This document shows positions 26,606-34,750 of a stretch of DNA of 64,000 bases, piece after piece. The stretch spans positions 434,001 through 498,000 of the forward strand of contig NZ_BSNG01000001.1 of assembly GCF_030159855.1 (NCBI RefSeq), given 5' to 3'. The notes beneath the pieces were generated by a model, which was given only the letters and a program-made list of their open reading frames with translations, ran no database searches and was not told the origin of the DNA. Made by a program: the position numbers and the translations under genes. How positions within the stretch are numbered: the first letter of the stretch is position 1; each line of letters begins with the position of its first letter. This DNA is from Devosia yakushimensis (lineage in GTDB: Bacteria > Pseudomonadota > Alphaproteobacteria > Rhizobiales > Devosiaceae).

Positions 26606-26715
26606 TATGGGCGTAATGCCAGAAGGGGAGGGGCAAGAAAACGGGCAATCGCCTGTAACGTCAATTTTGTCGTCATCAAAGCTCTGCTACCGATAGGGCG
26701 AAAACGGAGCCAGCG

Positions 26716-27192
26716 ATGCAGATGAATCGATTCCAGCAGGTGCGCGCCAAGGTCTTCCTGACGCTCAAGGGCCTTTGGCACAGGATGACGATAGGCGCCC
26801 GCATCATGCTGGTGGATGGGGACAAGGTGTTCCTGATCCGCCATACCTATGTGCCCGGCTGGCAATTCCCTGGCGGGGGCGTGGATCCTGGGGAAACCAT
26901 GGAAGCGGCGGCGCGACGCGAGGCGCTGGAAGAAACCGGCTATCGGGTGACCGGACCGGTCGAGCTGTTCGGCATCTATCATAATGCGAGCCCGGTGACC
27001 GATCGCGATCACGTCGCCTTCTATGTCGCCAAGACCCACACGCTGGAGCGCGCCTTCAAGCCGAACCGGGAGATAGCCGAGGCCGGCTGGTTCGATCGCA
27101 AGGCGCTGCCGCAGGGGGTGACCCCGGCGACATCACAGCGGATCGATGAATATTTCGATGGGCAGCCCAAGCGGGAGATTTGGGGGTATTAA
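26716..27192 (+). CDS. Nudix hydrolase
   Basis: 158 residues. The Nudix box is intact (GVDPGETMEAAARREALEE, then TG), so a nucleoside-diphosphate-linked compound is likely hydrolysed. The leading part FLIRHTYVPGWQFPGGG is typical of small Nudix enzymes of broad specificity. The start at 26716 is followed by a second ATG two codons later; either could be used. The gene is monocistronic, followed by a palindromic repeat. Confidence 0.88.
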   Translation: MQMNRFQQVRAKVFLTLKGLWHRMTIGARIMLVDGDKVFLIRHTYVPGWQFPGGGVDPGETMEAAARREALEETGYRVTGPVELFGIYHNASPVTDRDHVAFYVAKTHTLERAFKPNREIAEAGWFDRKALPQGVTPATSQRIDEYFDGQPKREIWGY

Positions 27193-27204
27193 GGGCGGTT
27201 CTTT

Positions 27205-27354
27205 CCTTCTCCCCTCGTGGGAGAAGGTGCCCCGAAGGGGCGGATGAGGGGCGCTTCCACGGGCATTAAAGCATGGGATGGCGCAGGACCCCTCACCCTG
27301 ACCTTCCGCTGAACGCGTCAGGTCGGTCCCTCTCCCACAAGGGGAGAGGGTAGA
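27205..27354. repeat. Dispersed palindromic intergenic repeat
   Basis: About 150 bp. CCTTCTCCCCTCGTGGGAGA at the left and CCCTCTCCCACAAGGGGAGA at the right are each small hairpins and mutually complementary. In between lie GATGAGGGG and CCCCTCACCCTGACCTTCCG. This element type is widespread in Hyphomicrobiales and sits here between convergent genes, where it may end transcription. Confidence 0.75.
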
Positions 27355-27363
27355 AAGGGGCGC

Positions 27364-28323
27364 TCACTTCAAAAACGGCAATTCCGGCCCAACCGGAATA
27401 ATCCGCGTCGGATTAATAGTGATGTGGCTCCAATAATAATGCGTGCGGATATGGTCGAGATCGACCGTCTCCTTGACGCCGGGAACCTCGTAGAGCGCCT
27501 TGAGGTAGTGGCTGAGATTGGGATAGTCGGCGATGCGGCGGCGGTTGCATTTGAAGTGGCCGACATAGACCGCGTCGAACCGAACCAGCGTGGTGAATAG
27601 CCGCCAATCGGCCTCGGTGATGGTGTCGCCCGTGAGATAGGCGGTTTCGCCCAATAGGCCTTCGACCCAGTCCAACGCCTCGAACAGCTTGGCGACCGCC
27701 TCGTCATAGGCCTCCTGCTTGGTGGCAAAGCCGGCCTTGTAGACGCCATTATTGATGTCGTCATAGATGCGGGCATTGATCGTATCGATCTGGGCGCGCA
27801 GGGCTTCGGGATAATAGTCGTCGGTATTGCCGGTCAGCTCGTCGAAGGCCGAGTTGAACATGCGGATGATTTCCGAGCTTTCGTTGGAGACAATCGTGCC
27901 GGTCTGTTTGTCCCAGAGCACAGGCACGGTGACGCGGCCGGTATAGTCCGGCACGGCCTTTGTATAGACCTGCCAGAGGAAATCCTTGCCCAGCAGGCTG
28001 TCGCCGGTCGAGCCTTCGTCGGTCTTGAAGCTCCAGCCGGTTTCGTCGGGCATTTTGGGCGAGACGACCGAGACGGTGATCAGGTCTTCGAGATTTTTGA
28101 GCTTGCGGAAAATCAGTGTGCGATGCGCCCACGGGCAGGCCAGCGACACATAGAGGTGGTAGCGGCCCGCCTCGGCCTTGAAGCCGCCTGTGCCCGATGG
28201 GCCGGTGCTACCGTCCGCGGTGATCCAGTTGCGGAACCCGGCCTGGCTGCGTTCGAATTTGCCGCCTGTCTTCTTGGTATCATACCATTGGGTGGACCAT
28301 TTGCCGTCGATCAATTGTCCCAT
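27364..28323 (-). CDS. Glutathionyl-hydroquinone reductase (Xi-class glutathione transferase)
   Basis: 319 residues. The catalytic motif is SLACPWAHRTLIF (cysteine nucleophile), then a thioredoxin-fold N-terminal half with VPVLWDKQTGTIVSNESSEI and an all-helical C-terminal half ending in LDHIRTHYYWSHITINP. Length and motifs match YqjG/PcpF-type enzymes, which remove glutathione from glutathionyl-hydroquinones. GGAAAGGG lies 8 nt before the ATG. A possible small basic gene ends 16 bp upstream on the same strand. Confidence 0.94.
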   Translation of the reverse strand: MGQLIDGKWSTQWYDTKKTGGKFERSQAGFRNWITADGSTGPSGTGGFKAEAGRYHLYVSLACPWAHRTLIFRKLKNLEDLITVSVVSPKMPDETGWSFKTDEGSTGDSLLGKDFLWQVYTKAVPDYTGRVTVPVLWDKQTGTIVSNESSEIIRMFNSAFDELTGNTDDYYPEALRAQIDTINARIYDDINNGVYKAGFATKQEAYDEAVAKLFEALDWVEGLLGETAYLTGDTITEADWRLFTTLVRFDAVYVGHFKCNRRRIADYPNLSHYLKALYEVPGVKETVDLDHIRTHYYWSHITINPTRIIPVGPELPFLK

Positions 28324-28339
28324 GATCGTACCCTTTCCG

Positions 28340-28681
28340 TCATGTTGTCGTCTCGTTTGCGCGGTCTAAATCCGCGTGTCGAATGCTTTGCCATGCAGAT
28401 AGCGCCTGGCGACGCAAAGGATAAGAACGCAATGGCGCGACGAACCGTTGTGCATATTGAACACAGAGCCGGCCGAAGGTCTTGAAATTCTTCGGCGCCA
28501 CAATACCTTTCTGTTTACGCGAGGCCCCCTTGGTGCTAATGCGATTTTCAGGCGTGGAGGCGCCCAGGATGGCAAAGGTTTTGCTGGTGACACGACGACC
28601 GTAAGCGGTCCTTGAAGCGGTGCCCTTGGGGCGCCGGATTTGTCCTACGCGTTCCATCCTCTGGATCTTGGATCTTGTCAT
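28340..28681 (-). CDS. Candidate small basic protein, unrecognised
   Basis: An open frame of 113 codons fills the gap between the glutathione enzyme and the divergent acetyltransferase, ending 16 bp before the former on the same strand. The product is strongly basic, with SKTFAILGAS and KGIVAPKNFKTFGRL. Codon choice in the middle part looks coding (many C/G-ending codons with K/N/F residues not expected in noise). Against it: its ATG overlaps the acetyltransferase ATG, there is no good ribosome site, and an internal ATG at 28657 is an equal candidate. It may instead be untranslated leader. Confidence 0.35.
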   Translation of the reverse strand: MTRSKIQRMERVGQIRRPKGTASRTAYGRRVTSKTFAILGASTPENRISTKGASRKQKGIVAPKNFKTFGRLCVQYAQRFVAPLRSYPLRRQALSAWQSIRHADLDRANETTT

Positions 28682-29243
28682 GAGCCTTCATTCTGCGCCT
28701 TCGGCTGCGGCCGCTGCTGTCTCCGCTTCGCCCGTTCGGGTCCCCAGTGTTCGTTATGCAACCGATGCCGATGATGCGTTCATCGAGGAATTGCAGGCTA
28801 TTGCCTTTGGCCCGGGCCGGTTTGCCCGCACGGCCTTCCGCATCCGCGAGCGGTTCCCGATCGACAGGAGCCTGAGCCTCGTCGCCGAGGTGGACGGCAC
28901 TGCATGCGGTTCGGTCTGGATGACCCCGATCAGCATTGGCGGCATCAATGGCTGGATGCTCGGACCGCTGGCGACCCATCCCAATTTCCGTAAGCTTGGC
29001 GCCGGCAAGCTCCTGGCCCGCGAAGTGACCAAGCGCGCCTTGGCGCGGGGCGATGGCCAATTCGTCATGCTGGTGGGTGACCGCGACTATTATTGCCCGC
29101 TCGGCTGGGAGCCGACCACGCTGGGTGCCATAAAGTTCCCAGGGCCGGTCGATCCGACCCGCGTGCTGCTCTATTCCGAGGACAAGTCTTTGGCGACGAC
29201 GCTGACCGGGTCGATTGCGGCCTGGCGGCGCAAAGACGCCTAG
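28680..29243 (+). CDS. GNAT-family N-acetyltransferase
   Basis: 187 residues. The acetyl-CoA-binding segment is seen in MLGPLATHPNFRKLGAGKLLARE, and LVGDRDYYCPLGWEP is the late beta-bulge typical of YhbS-like acetyltransferases. An Ala/Ser-rich stretch of about 20 residues precedes the domain. The ATG at 28680 was preferred over an upstream in-frame start because the extra residues overlap the divergent open frame. The acceptor is unknown. The Nudix and CCA genes follow on the same strand. Confidence 0.85.
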   Translation: MSLHSAPSAAAAAVSASPVRVPSVRYATDADDAFIEELQAIAFGPGRFARTAFRIRERFPIDRSLSLVAEVDGTACGSVWMTPISIGGINGWMLGPLATHPNFRKLGAGKLLAREVTKRALARGDGQFVMLVGDRDYYCPLGWEPTTLGAIKFPGPVDPTRVLLYSEDKSLATTLTGSIAAWRRKDA

Positions 29244-29297
29244 CGCGATAAAAGGGATGCAGGGGCGGGCATGCTCGCTTAAGCTCCTGCTTCCGAT

Positions 29298-29942
29298 TTG
29301 ATTTCCTGGTGCCTCTTGTCGCTGGACGCTTCCGTCATCGATGATCTTGCCGCGCGGCTGCTGGCTGATCCGCCTGCCTTGCCGGCGCCCGATCAACTGG
29401 TGCCGGACTGGTTGCCCGAGCGTAGCTTCGATCGTCCGCCAGTGCCTGCAGCGGTGTTGATCGCCCTGATTCGGCGGCCCGAGGGGCATACCGTACTCTA
29501 TACCGAGCGTTCGCCCGACCTGCGGGCGCATTCCGGCCAGGTGGCCTTTCCCGGCGGCAAGGTAGACGCGGCCGATAGCGATGCCGCCGCCGCGGCACTG
29601 CGCGAGGCCTATGAAGAAGTCGGGATGCGGCGCAGGGATGCCCGTATTCTGGGCTTCATGCCGACCTATTTCACCGGCACGAACTATCTGATCACGCCGG
29701 TCGTGGCCGAAGTCGAGCCCAGCGGGCCCTTTGTTCCCAATCCCGGCGAAGTGCATTCGGTGTTCGAAGTGCCGCTGCAGCGGATTCTTGATCCCGAGAG
29801 CTATGGCCGGTTCCGTATCAAGCGGAATGGCAAGGAGCACAGCACCTGGCAGATCGACCATGACGGGCATGTCATCTGGGGCATTACGGCCAATTTGACC
29901 CGCCAGTTTCGTGATCTGGCGCTGGGCGAGGCTGTGCCGTGA
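29298..29942 (+). CDS. CoA pyrophosphatase-type Nudix hydrolase
   Basis: 214 residues. The segment RSPDLRAHSGQVAFPGGK followed by the Nudix box (through REAYEEVGM) is the NudL/CoAse signature (UPF0035 plus Nudix), so hydrolysis of CoA or acyl-CoA to phosphopantetheine products is likely. No ATG exists in frame after the stop at 29280; TTG at 29298 or 29316 is the probable start, which is unusual and lacks a strong ribosome site. The stop overlaps the GTG start of the CCA-adding enzyme (GTGA), so the two are coupled. Confidence 0.85.
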   Translation: MISWCLLSLDASVIDDLAARLLADPPALPAPDQLVPDWLPERSFDRPPVPAAVLIALIRRPEGHTVLYTERSPDLRAHSGQVAFPGGKVDAADSDAAAAALREAYEEVGMRRRDARILGFMPTYFTGTNYLITPVVAEVEPSGPFVPNPGEVHSVFEVPLQRILDPESYGRFRIKRNGKEHSTWQIDHDGHVIWGITANLTRQFRDLALGEAVP

Positions 29943-31120
29943 GCCCGGAGGAGCGGCTGGCGCGGGCCGAATGGCTGGTGCGCCCGGAAACGCAGGCGAT
30001 TTTCGCTGCGCTTGATGGCGACAAAGGCCGCACGCGGGCAGTTGGCGGCGTGGTGCGCGATACCCTGTTGGACCGCGAGCGGGACAATCCAGACATTGAC
30101 CTTGCGACCGAGTTGAGCCCCGAGGAGGTCATCGCGCGGGCCGAGGCCAATGGCATTGCTCATTATCCCACCGGAATCGACCATGGCACGGTGACGCTGA
30201 AACTGGGCGAGACACTGGCCGAGGTCACCACGCTGCGGCGTGATGTCGAGACCGACGGCCGCCACGCCATTGTCGCCTTCGGCACCGATTGGGCCGAGGA
30301 TGCGGCGCGGCGCGATTTCACGCTCAATGCGCTTTATTGCGGCGCCGATGGCGCCCTGTTCGATCCATTGGGCGGCATCAACGATGCCCTTAACGGCCGT
30401 ATCCGTTTCATCGGCGATGCTGCCGGGCGCATCGCGGAAGATGGTTTGCGCGTCTACCGCTTCTTCCGGTTTTCGGCGAGCCATGGCGGGGAAAAGCTCG
30501 ATGCCGACGGGCTTGCGGCCTGTGCCGCCGCGGTGGGGCAATTGGGGCACCTATCGGCCGAACGCATTGGCGCCGAAATGCTGCGCATGCTCGCGTTGCC
30601 CGATATCGCGCAAACGCTTGGCGCCATGGCCGCGATAGGTCTGATCGCGGTCGATGCAGATCAGCTCAGGACACTCAAGGCCTATGAGGAACTGGGCGGC
30701 TTTTCCTCTGCCACGCGGCTGGCCGTGTTCATCGGCGGGCGGGACGCAGATGACCTCCAGAAGCAGTGGCGGCTCTCGAACGAGGTCATGCGGGCGGCGC
30801 AGACCGTTGCTGGTGCCGCCGACACGGTGGAAGAAGATCGGCTGGGCGAGGCGGCTTACCGCTTCGGGGAAGCGGCCGTCGAAGGATTGGCATTGGCGGC
30901 GGCGCGGGGCGGTTGGAAGACCGACCGGCTCGCCGAGGCCGCTCGTTCGCTGGCGGCGGTGCAATTGGTGCCATTTCCGATTTCCGGAAACGACCTTGCC
31001 GGCCTCGGCATGAAACCGGGACCGGCCCTGGGTCAGGAACTGGCGCGCCTTGAACGCCTCTGGATCGATAGCGGTTTCGCGCTGGACCGGGAGGCGCTGC
31101 TGGCGCAGGTCAGGCGTTGA
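29939..31120 (+). CDS. cca: CCA tRNA nucleotidyltransferase
   Basis: 393 residues. Adds or repairs the 3' CCA of tRNA. The class II nucleotidyltransferase head is seen in AVGGVVRDTLL, the metal-binding NPDIDLATE, and RRDFTLNALY. Neck motifs DPLGGINDAL and EDGLRVYRFFRFSA follow. The C-terminal helical body fits alphaproteobacterial members. The GTG start overlaps the stop of the Nudix gene; pairing with a Nudix CoAse gene is a common alphaproteobacterial arrangement. Confidence 0.94.
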   Translation: MSPEERLARAEWLVRPETQAIFAALDGDKGRTRAVGGVVRDTLLDRERDNPDIDLATELSPEEVIARAEANGIAHYPTGIDHGTVTLKLGETLAEVTTLRRDVETDGRHAIVAFGTDWAEDAARRDFTLNALYCGADGALFDPLGGINDALNGRIRFIGDAAGRIAEDGLRVYRFFRFSASHGGEKLDADGLAACAAAVGQLGHLSAERIGAEMLRMLALPDIAQTLGAMAAIGLIAVDADQLRTLKAYEELGGFSSATRLAVFIGGRDADDLQKQWRLSNEVMRAAQTVAGAADTVEEDRLGEAAYRFGEAAVEGLALAAARGGWKTDRLAEAARSLAAVQLVPFPISGNDLAGLGMKPGPALGQELARLERLWIDSGFALDREALLAQVRR

Positions 31121-31146
31121 GCTTTTGTTTGTCGCGTGATCGAACC

Positions 31147-31167
31147 GGAAAAGTCTGCAACTTTTCC
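31147..31167. terminator. Small inverted repeat between convergent genes
   Basis: GGAAAAGT-CTGCA-ACTTTTCC: perfect 8-bp arms, 5-nt loop, 26 bp after the cca stop and 11 bp before the DUF1059 stop on the other strand. The T-rich right arm could work as a bidirectional terminator, but there is no separate T-run. Confidence 0.45.
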
Positions 31168-31178
31168 TGATCAGGCTC

Positions 31179-31376
31179 CTAGTGCTTGGTCGCCTTGGGC
31201 GCGTCGATATCGACGATGCGCTCCTTGATGCGCTCAATCATATCGGGGCGCACTTCGGTTTCGCCGTGCAGGGTCTTGAGATTTTCGACCGCGCGGCGAA
31301 CCACCTCGGCTTCGCTCTCGGCCTCGGCATGCCAGGTGGAGCCGGGGATCAGTGAGCCCGAATCAAAGCGTTTCAT
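31179..31376 (-). CDS. DUF1059-like small protein
   Basis: 65 residues. WHAEAESEAEVVRRAVENLKTLHG matches the helix of DUF1059 proteins (xAexxEExxxxxxxHxxxxHG). The usual N-terminal cysteine is absent (SLIPGSTWHAEAE). The ATG at 31376 has AAGGGAG 6 nt upstream. It is the last gene of a run trmL-hemF-AAA on this strand, 62 bp after the AAA gene. Function unknown; family members are often stress-associated. Confidence 0.7.
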   Translation of the reverse strand: MKRFDSGSLIPGSTWHAEAESEAEVVRRAVENLKTLHGETEVRPDMIERIKERIVDIDAPKATKH

Positions 31377-31438
31377 CTGCATCTCCCTTGGTTTGAGCAG
31401 TGGGAGGGAACGTGCGAGGCAGGCGAGGGGTTCCGCTC

Positions 31439-32584
31439 TCAATCGTCGGCAAAAACCCCGACCTGGCTCAATCCTTCAAGCCAGGTGCCGCCATTTTTGC
31501 GGATCACTTCGCGCGGCAGGATGCCGGTTTCGGCGGCGATGGCGTCCGACAGCACGGTGGAATGGGTGACCACCCAGACCTGGCTGCGCTCAGCCGCCTT
31601 GGCGATCACGCGCGCAAGCGCAGGCAGCAATTCAGGGTGCAGGCTCGATTCGGGTTCGTTGAGCGCGATCAGTGGCGGCAGGCGATAGGACAATAGCGCG
31701 CCCATCAGCGCCAAAAATTGCAGTGTGCCGTCCGACAGTTCGGCCGCCCCGAAGGCGCGCTTGGGCATGTCGGGGAAGGTCAGGGTGAAACTGGCATTTT
31801 CTTCCGGAACCGGCACGTCGAGCTGCGCACCGGGAAAGGCGTCTTCGATAGCGTGGTCGAGGTCGACGGTGTCCTGCCGGATATGGCGCAAAGTGGCGAA
31901 AACTGCTGCAAGGTTTGATCCATTGGCATCCAGAAAGGGTGCCGCGACTGCCAATCCTGGCCGGCGAATGGGCGAGGTCGCATCGGTGCGGAAGCTGTGA
32001 AAGAAGCGCCAGGCGGAGAGTGTTTCGCGCACGGCGTCGATTTCGGGATAGCCGCGCAGCGCCGAGAGTGCTGTTTCGCTGGCCAGCAGATTGTCATCGG
32101 CCAGCACGCGGCGGCCCTCATTGTCGCGCGCCCAGACCGAGCCTTGCTTGCGCTCCATCAGCACGACGGGGCGCGGACCTTGCTTCAGCGTCAGCCGCTC
32201 CGCCTTGATCTGGGCTTCGAGCGGGAAGGCCGCGGCGGTTGGGACGCGGAAACCGATCTCTATTTCGTAGCTGGGGGCAAAGCCGAGCTCGAGGGAATAG
32301 TTGTGCGGTCCGCTCCCGACATCCTCCAGCGATACCGAAAGGACCAGCCGTGGCGCTTCGCCGGCCTTGCGTTCGCCAGCCCAGAACACCGAGCCCAGCC
32401 CGCCATCCCGCGCAATATCGAGCGCCAACGTGCCGGTGGCGGCGGATTGGACCAGTTCTAGCCCGCGATAGAGATTGGTCTTGCCCACACCATTGGCCCC
32501 GACCAGCACGGAAAGCTGGCGCACGGGGAAGTAGATTGACCGGACCGAACGATAGCCGGCGATATGGATATCGGTCAGGCCCAT
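31439..32584 (-). CDS. AAA-family ATPase of the RecF/OLD-like ABC-ATPase type
   Basis: 381 residues. Walker A LVGANGVGKTNLYR is near the N-terminus; the ABC signature is AELSDGTLQFLAL and Walker B LIALNEPESSLHPELLP, followed by VVTHSTVLSDAI. The insertion between the two ATPase halves has no coiled coil. No TOPRIM domain follows, so it is not a full OLD nuclease. Family members are loosely tied to DNA repair or defence, but here it is 10 bp after hemF in an apparent housekeeping operon and no partner nuclease is visible. Confidence 0.85.
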   Translation of the reverse strand: MGLTDIHIAGYRSVRSIYFPVRQLSVLVGANGVGKTNLYRGLELVQSAATGTLALDIARDGGLGSVFWAGERKAGEAPRLVLSVSLEDVGSGPHNYSLELGFAPSYEIEIGFRVPTAAAFPLEAQIKAERLTLKQGPRPVVLMERKQGSVWARDNEGRRVLADDNLLASETALSALRGYPEIDAVRETLSAWRFFHSFRTDATSPIRRPGLAVAAPFLDANGSNLAAVFATLRHIRQDTVDLDHAIEDAFPGAQLDVPVPEENASFTLTFPDMPKRAFGAAELSDGTLQFLALMGALLSYRLPPLIALNEPESSLHPELLPALARVIAKAAERSQVWVVTHSTVLSDAIAAETGILPREVIRKNGGTWLEGLSQVGVFADD

Positions 32585-32594
32585 GGCATCTCGT

Positions 32595-33491
32595 TTACGG
32601 CCAGCGCACTTCAGGCGGCATGGAGGACAGGATCGAGTTCACATTGCCCCCGGTCTTGAGGCCGAATGTGGTACCGCGATCGTAAAGCAGGTTGAATTCC
32701 ACATAGCGGCCGCGCCGGATCAGTTGTTCGTTGCGGTCGGCCTCGGTCCATTCCGTTTCGTAATTGCGGCGCACCAGTTCGGGGTAAATGCCCAAGAATG
32801 CTTCCCCGACTGCCTTGGTGAAATCGAAATCGGCGGCCCAATCGCCCGAATTATGGTGGTCGTAGAATATGCCGCCCACGCCGCGATGCTCATTGCGGTG
32901 TGGCAGGAAGAAATATTCGTCGCACCAGTCTTTGTAGCGCTGGTAATCGACGCCGGGTCGGTTCTCACAGGCGCTGCGCATGGCCGCGTGGAAATCCAGC
33001 GTGTCGCGGTCTTGCTGGCTGCGGCGGCGATCGAGTACGGGCGTGAGATCAGCCCCGCCGCCGAACCATTGCTTGCCGGTGACGATCATGCGCGTGTTCA
33101 TATGCACGGCCGGAACATGGGGGTTCCAGGGGTGCACGATAAGCGAGATGCCTGAACTCCAGAACTGGGCGCCCGCCTCGGTACCCGGCATCTGCTTGGC
33201 GAAGTCGGCCGAGAACTCGCCGTGAACGGTCGAAATATGGACGCCCGCCTTCTCGAAGACGCGGCCATGGAGCATGGACATTTCCCCGCCCCCGCCGGCG
33301 GCGCGATCCCAGGGGGTGCGCTCGAATTTCCCCGGGGGCAGGTGGCTATTGGGGCCGGCTACATCGGCCTCCAACTGCTCGAAAGCGGCACAAATCCGGT
33401 CGCGCAGGGTGCGGAACCAGGCGGCTGCTGTGGTTTTCTTGTCGGCGATATCGGCGGGAAGAGTCATGGTGGAAGTGAAATGAACCGTCAT
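32595..33491 (-). CDS. hemF: Oxygen-dependent coproporphyrinogen III oxidase
   Basis: 298 residues. Converts coproporphyrinogen III to protoporphyrinogen IX in haem synthesis using O2. Family blocks are all present: GGGGEMSMLHG, SLIVHPWNPHVPAVHMN, FGGGADLTP, GVGGIFYDHHNSGDW, and GRYVEFNLLYDRGTTFGLKT. The ATG at 33491 overlaps the trmL stop (ATGA), and no better internal start with a ribosome site exists. The downstream AAA gene is 10 bp away. Confidence 0.96.
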   Translation of the reverse strand: MTVHFTSTMTLPADIADKKTTAAAWFRTLRDRICAAFEQLEADVAGPNSHLPPGKFERTPWDRAAGGGGEMSMLHGRVFEKAGVHISTVHGEFSADFAKQMPGTEAGAQFWSSGISLIVHPWNPHVPAVHMNTRMIVTGKQWFGGGADLTPVLDRRRSQQDRDTLDFHAAMRSACENRPGVDYQRYKDWCDEYFFLPHRNEHRGVGGIFYDHHNSGDWAADFDFTKAVGEAFLGIYPELVRRNYETEWTEADRNEQLIRRGRYVEFNLLYDRGTTFGLKTGGNVNSILSSMPPEVRWP

Positions 33492-33958
33492 TGCAGCCCT
33501 GTAAACCCATCGGTCTGTCTTTTTGCTTCCCCCAGGATAAGCGTTGCCGCCAGCGCCACATTGATCGAGCGCAAACCGTCACGCATCGGAATGCGGACCC
33601 GCAAGTCGGCGATATCGGCCACTGTGTCCGGCACGCCGGCGCTTTCGCGGCCGACCATGAGGATATCATTGGCCTCGTATTGTGCCTGATAGGCCGACAA
33701 GGTGGCCTTGGTGCTGAGCAATACAAGTCGGCGGCTTTCGGCCTGGCGCCATTGCTCGAAGGCGGCAAAGCCGGTGTGCTCGTGCACCGTAGCGTGATCC
33801 ACATAGTCGAGGCCGGCGCGGGCCAGCGATTTGGCCGAGAAGGGGAAACCGGTCGGATGGATGATGTGAATGGTGGTGCCCAGGCAGGCGCCGAGCCGGA
33901 TCAGCGTGCCGGTATTGTTGGCGATATCGGGCTGATAGAGGGCAAGTTCTACGGCCAT
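33488..33958 (-). CDS. trmL: tRNA (cytidine/uridine-34-2'-O)-methyltransferase TrmL
   Basis: 156 residues, SPOUT family. Methylates the wobble ribose of tRNA-Leu species. Motifs: YQPDIANNTGTLIRL, MVGRESAGVP, and the knot IPMRDGLRSINVALAATLILGEA. The start ATG at 33958 has GAGGA 4 nt upstream; the in-frame extension to 34021 reads as non-coding. It is first in the trmL-hemF run and divergent from the petABC operon. A tRNA-Leu(CAA), a known TrmL substrate type, occurs at 58836. Confidence 0.93.
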   Translation of the reverse strand: MAVELALYQPDIANNTGTLIRLGACLGTTIHIIHPTGFPFSAKSLARAGLDYVDHATVHEHTGFAAFEQWRQAESRRLVLLSTKATLSAYQAQYEANDILMVGRESAGVPDTVADIADLRVRIPMRDGLRSINVALAATLILGEAKRQTDGFTGLQ

Positions 33959-34205
33959 GTGGTCCTCGGACTGGGTGGTATCGGGGCTGTCGGCCGGGGA
34001 CTTTTCGGCCCCTCGCGGCAATCGACCTGGGAATAGTGTCGCACTTGATCCATGTCATTGCCGGGCGCACTGGACAAGTTCCTGTGACAGTGCAAAAAGA
34101 ACCCCGGACTGACGGGCCGCTTGAGGGTGGACGGCGGCTGATTCCGCTTATGCGTGAGGAGCCTCGCCGCTACCGGCCGCGTCGGGCGTGTATTGTACGG
34201 GGATC

Positions 34206-34736
34206 GTGACCTTGGCTACGCAAGCAGAACATTCATCGACGCGGCGGGATTTCCTGTATGTCGCAACTGGCGCCGTTGGCGCCGTGGGTGCGGCGGCAGT
34301 GGTCTGGCCGCTCATCAACCAGCTCAATCCCGATGCGTCGACCCTGGCGCTGGCCAGTATCGAGTTCAATCTCGCCAACATTCCTGAAGGCCAGTCGGTG
34401 ACCATCACCTGGCGTGGCCTGCCGGTCTTCGTGCGGCACCGCACCCAGGCCGAGATCGATGAGGCCAAAGCGGTTCCGCTGGCTGATCTCAAGGACCCCG
34501 AGACCGACGAGCAGCGCACCAAGCCTGGCCACGAACAATGGCTGATCATGATTGCCAATTGCACCCATCTTGGTTGTGTGCCGATCGGCCAGTCGGGTGA
34601 TTTTGATGGCTGGTTCTGCCCCTGCCATGGTTCGCACTACGATAGTGCCGGCCGTATCCGCAAAGGTCCCGCACCCAAGAATCTGGTGGTGCCGCCTTAT
34701 GAATTCATCAGCGATACGCTGGTCCAGATCGGTTAG
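34206..34736 (+). CDS. petA: Ubiquinol-cytochrome c reductase, Rieske iron-sulfur subunit
   Basis: 176 residues. The N-terminal TRRDFLYVATGAVGAVGAAA is a twin-arginine-type signal anchor. Cluster ligands are in CTHLGCVP and CPCHGSHYD, with an intact disulfide pair. The start is probably the GTG at 34206; a GTG at 34188 and a TTG at 34212 also fit. It transfers electrons from quinol to cytochrome c1 in the bc1 complex and heads the petABC operon, 14 bp before petB. Confidence 0.95.
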   Translation: MTLATQAEHSSTRRDFLYVATGAVGAVGAAAVVWPLINQLNPDASTLALASIEFNLANIPEGQSVTITWRGLPVFVRHRTQAEIDEAKAVPLADLKDPETDEQRTKPGHEQWLIMIANCTHLGCVPIGQSGDFDGWFCPCHGSHYDSAGRIRKGPAPKNLVVPPYEFISDTLVQIG

Positions 34737-34750
34737 TGGGGGCTTTTCCG

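Noticed and set aside
31439..33491. Anti-phage defence system around the AAA ATPase
   Set aside because: Neighbours are hemF, trmL and a DUF1059 protein; no nuclease, reverse transcriptase or other effector is present.
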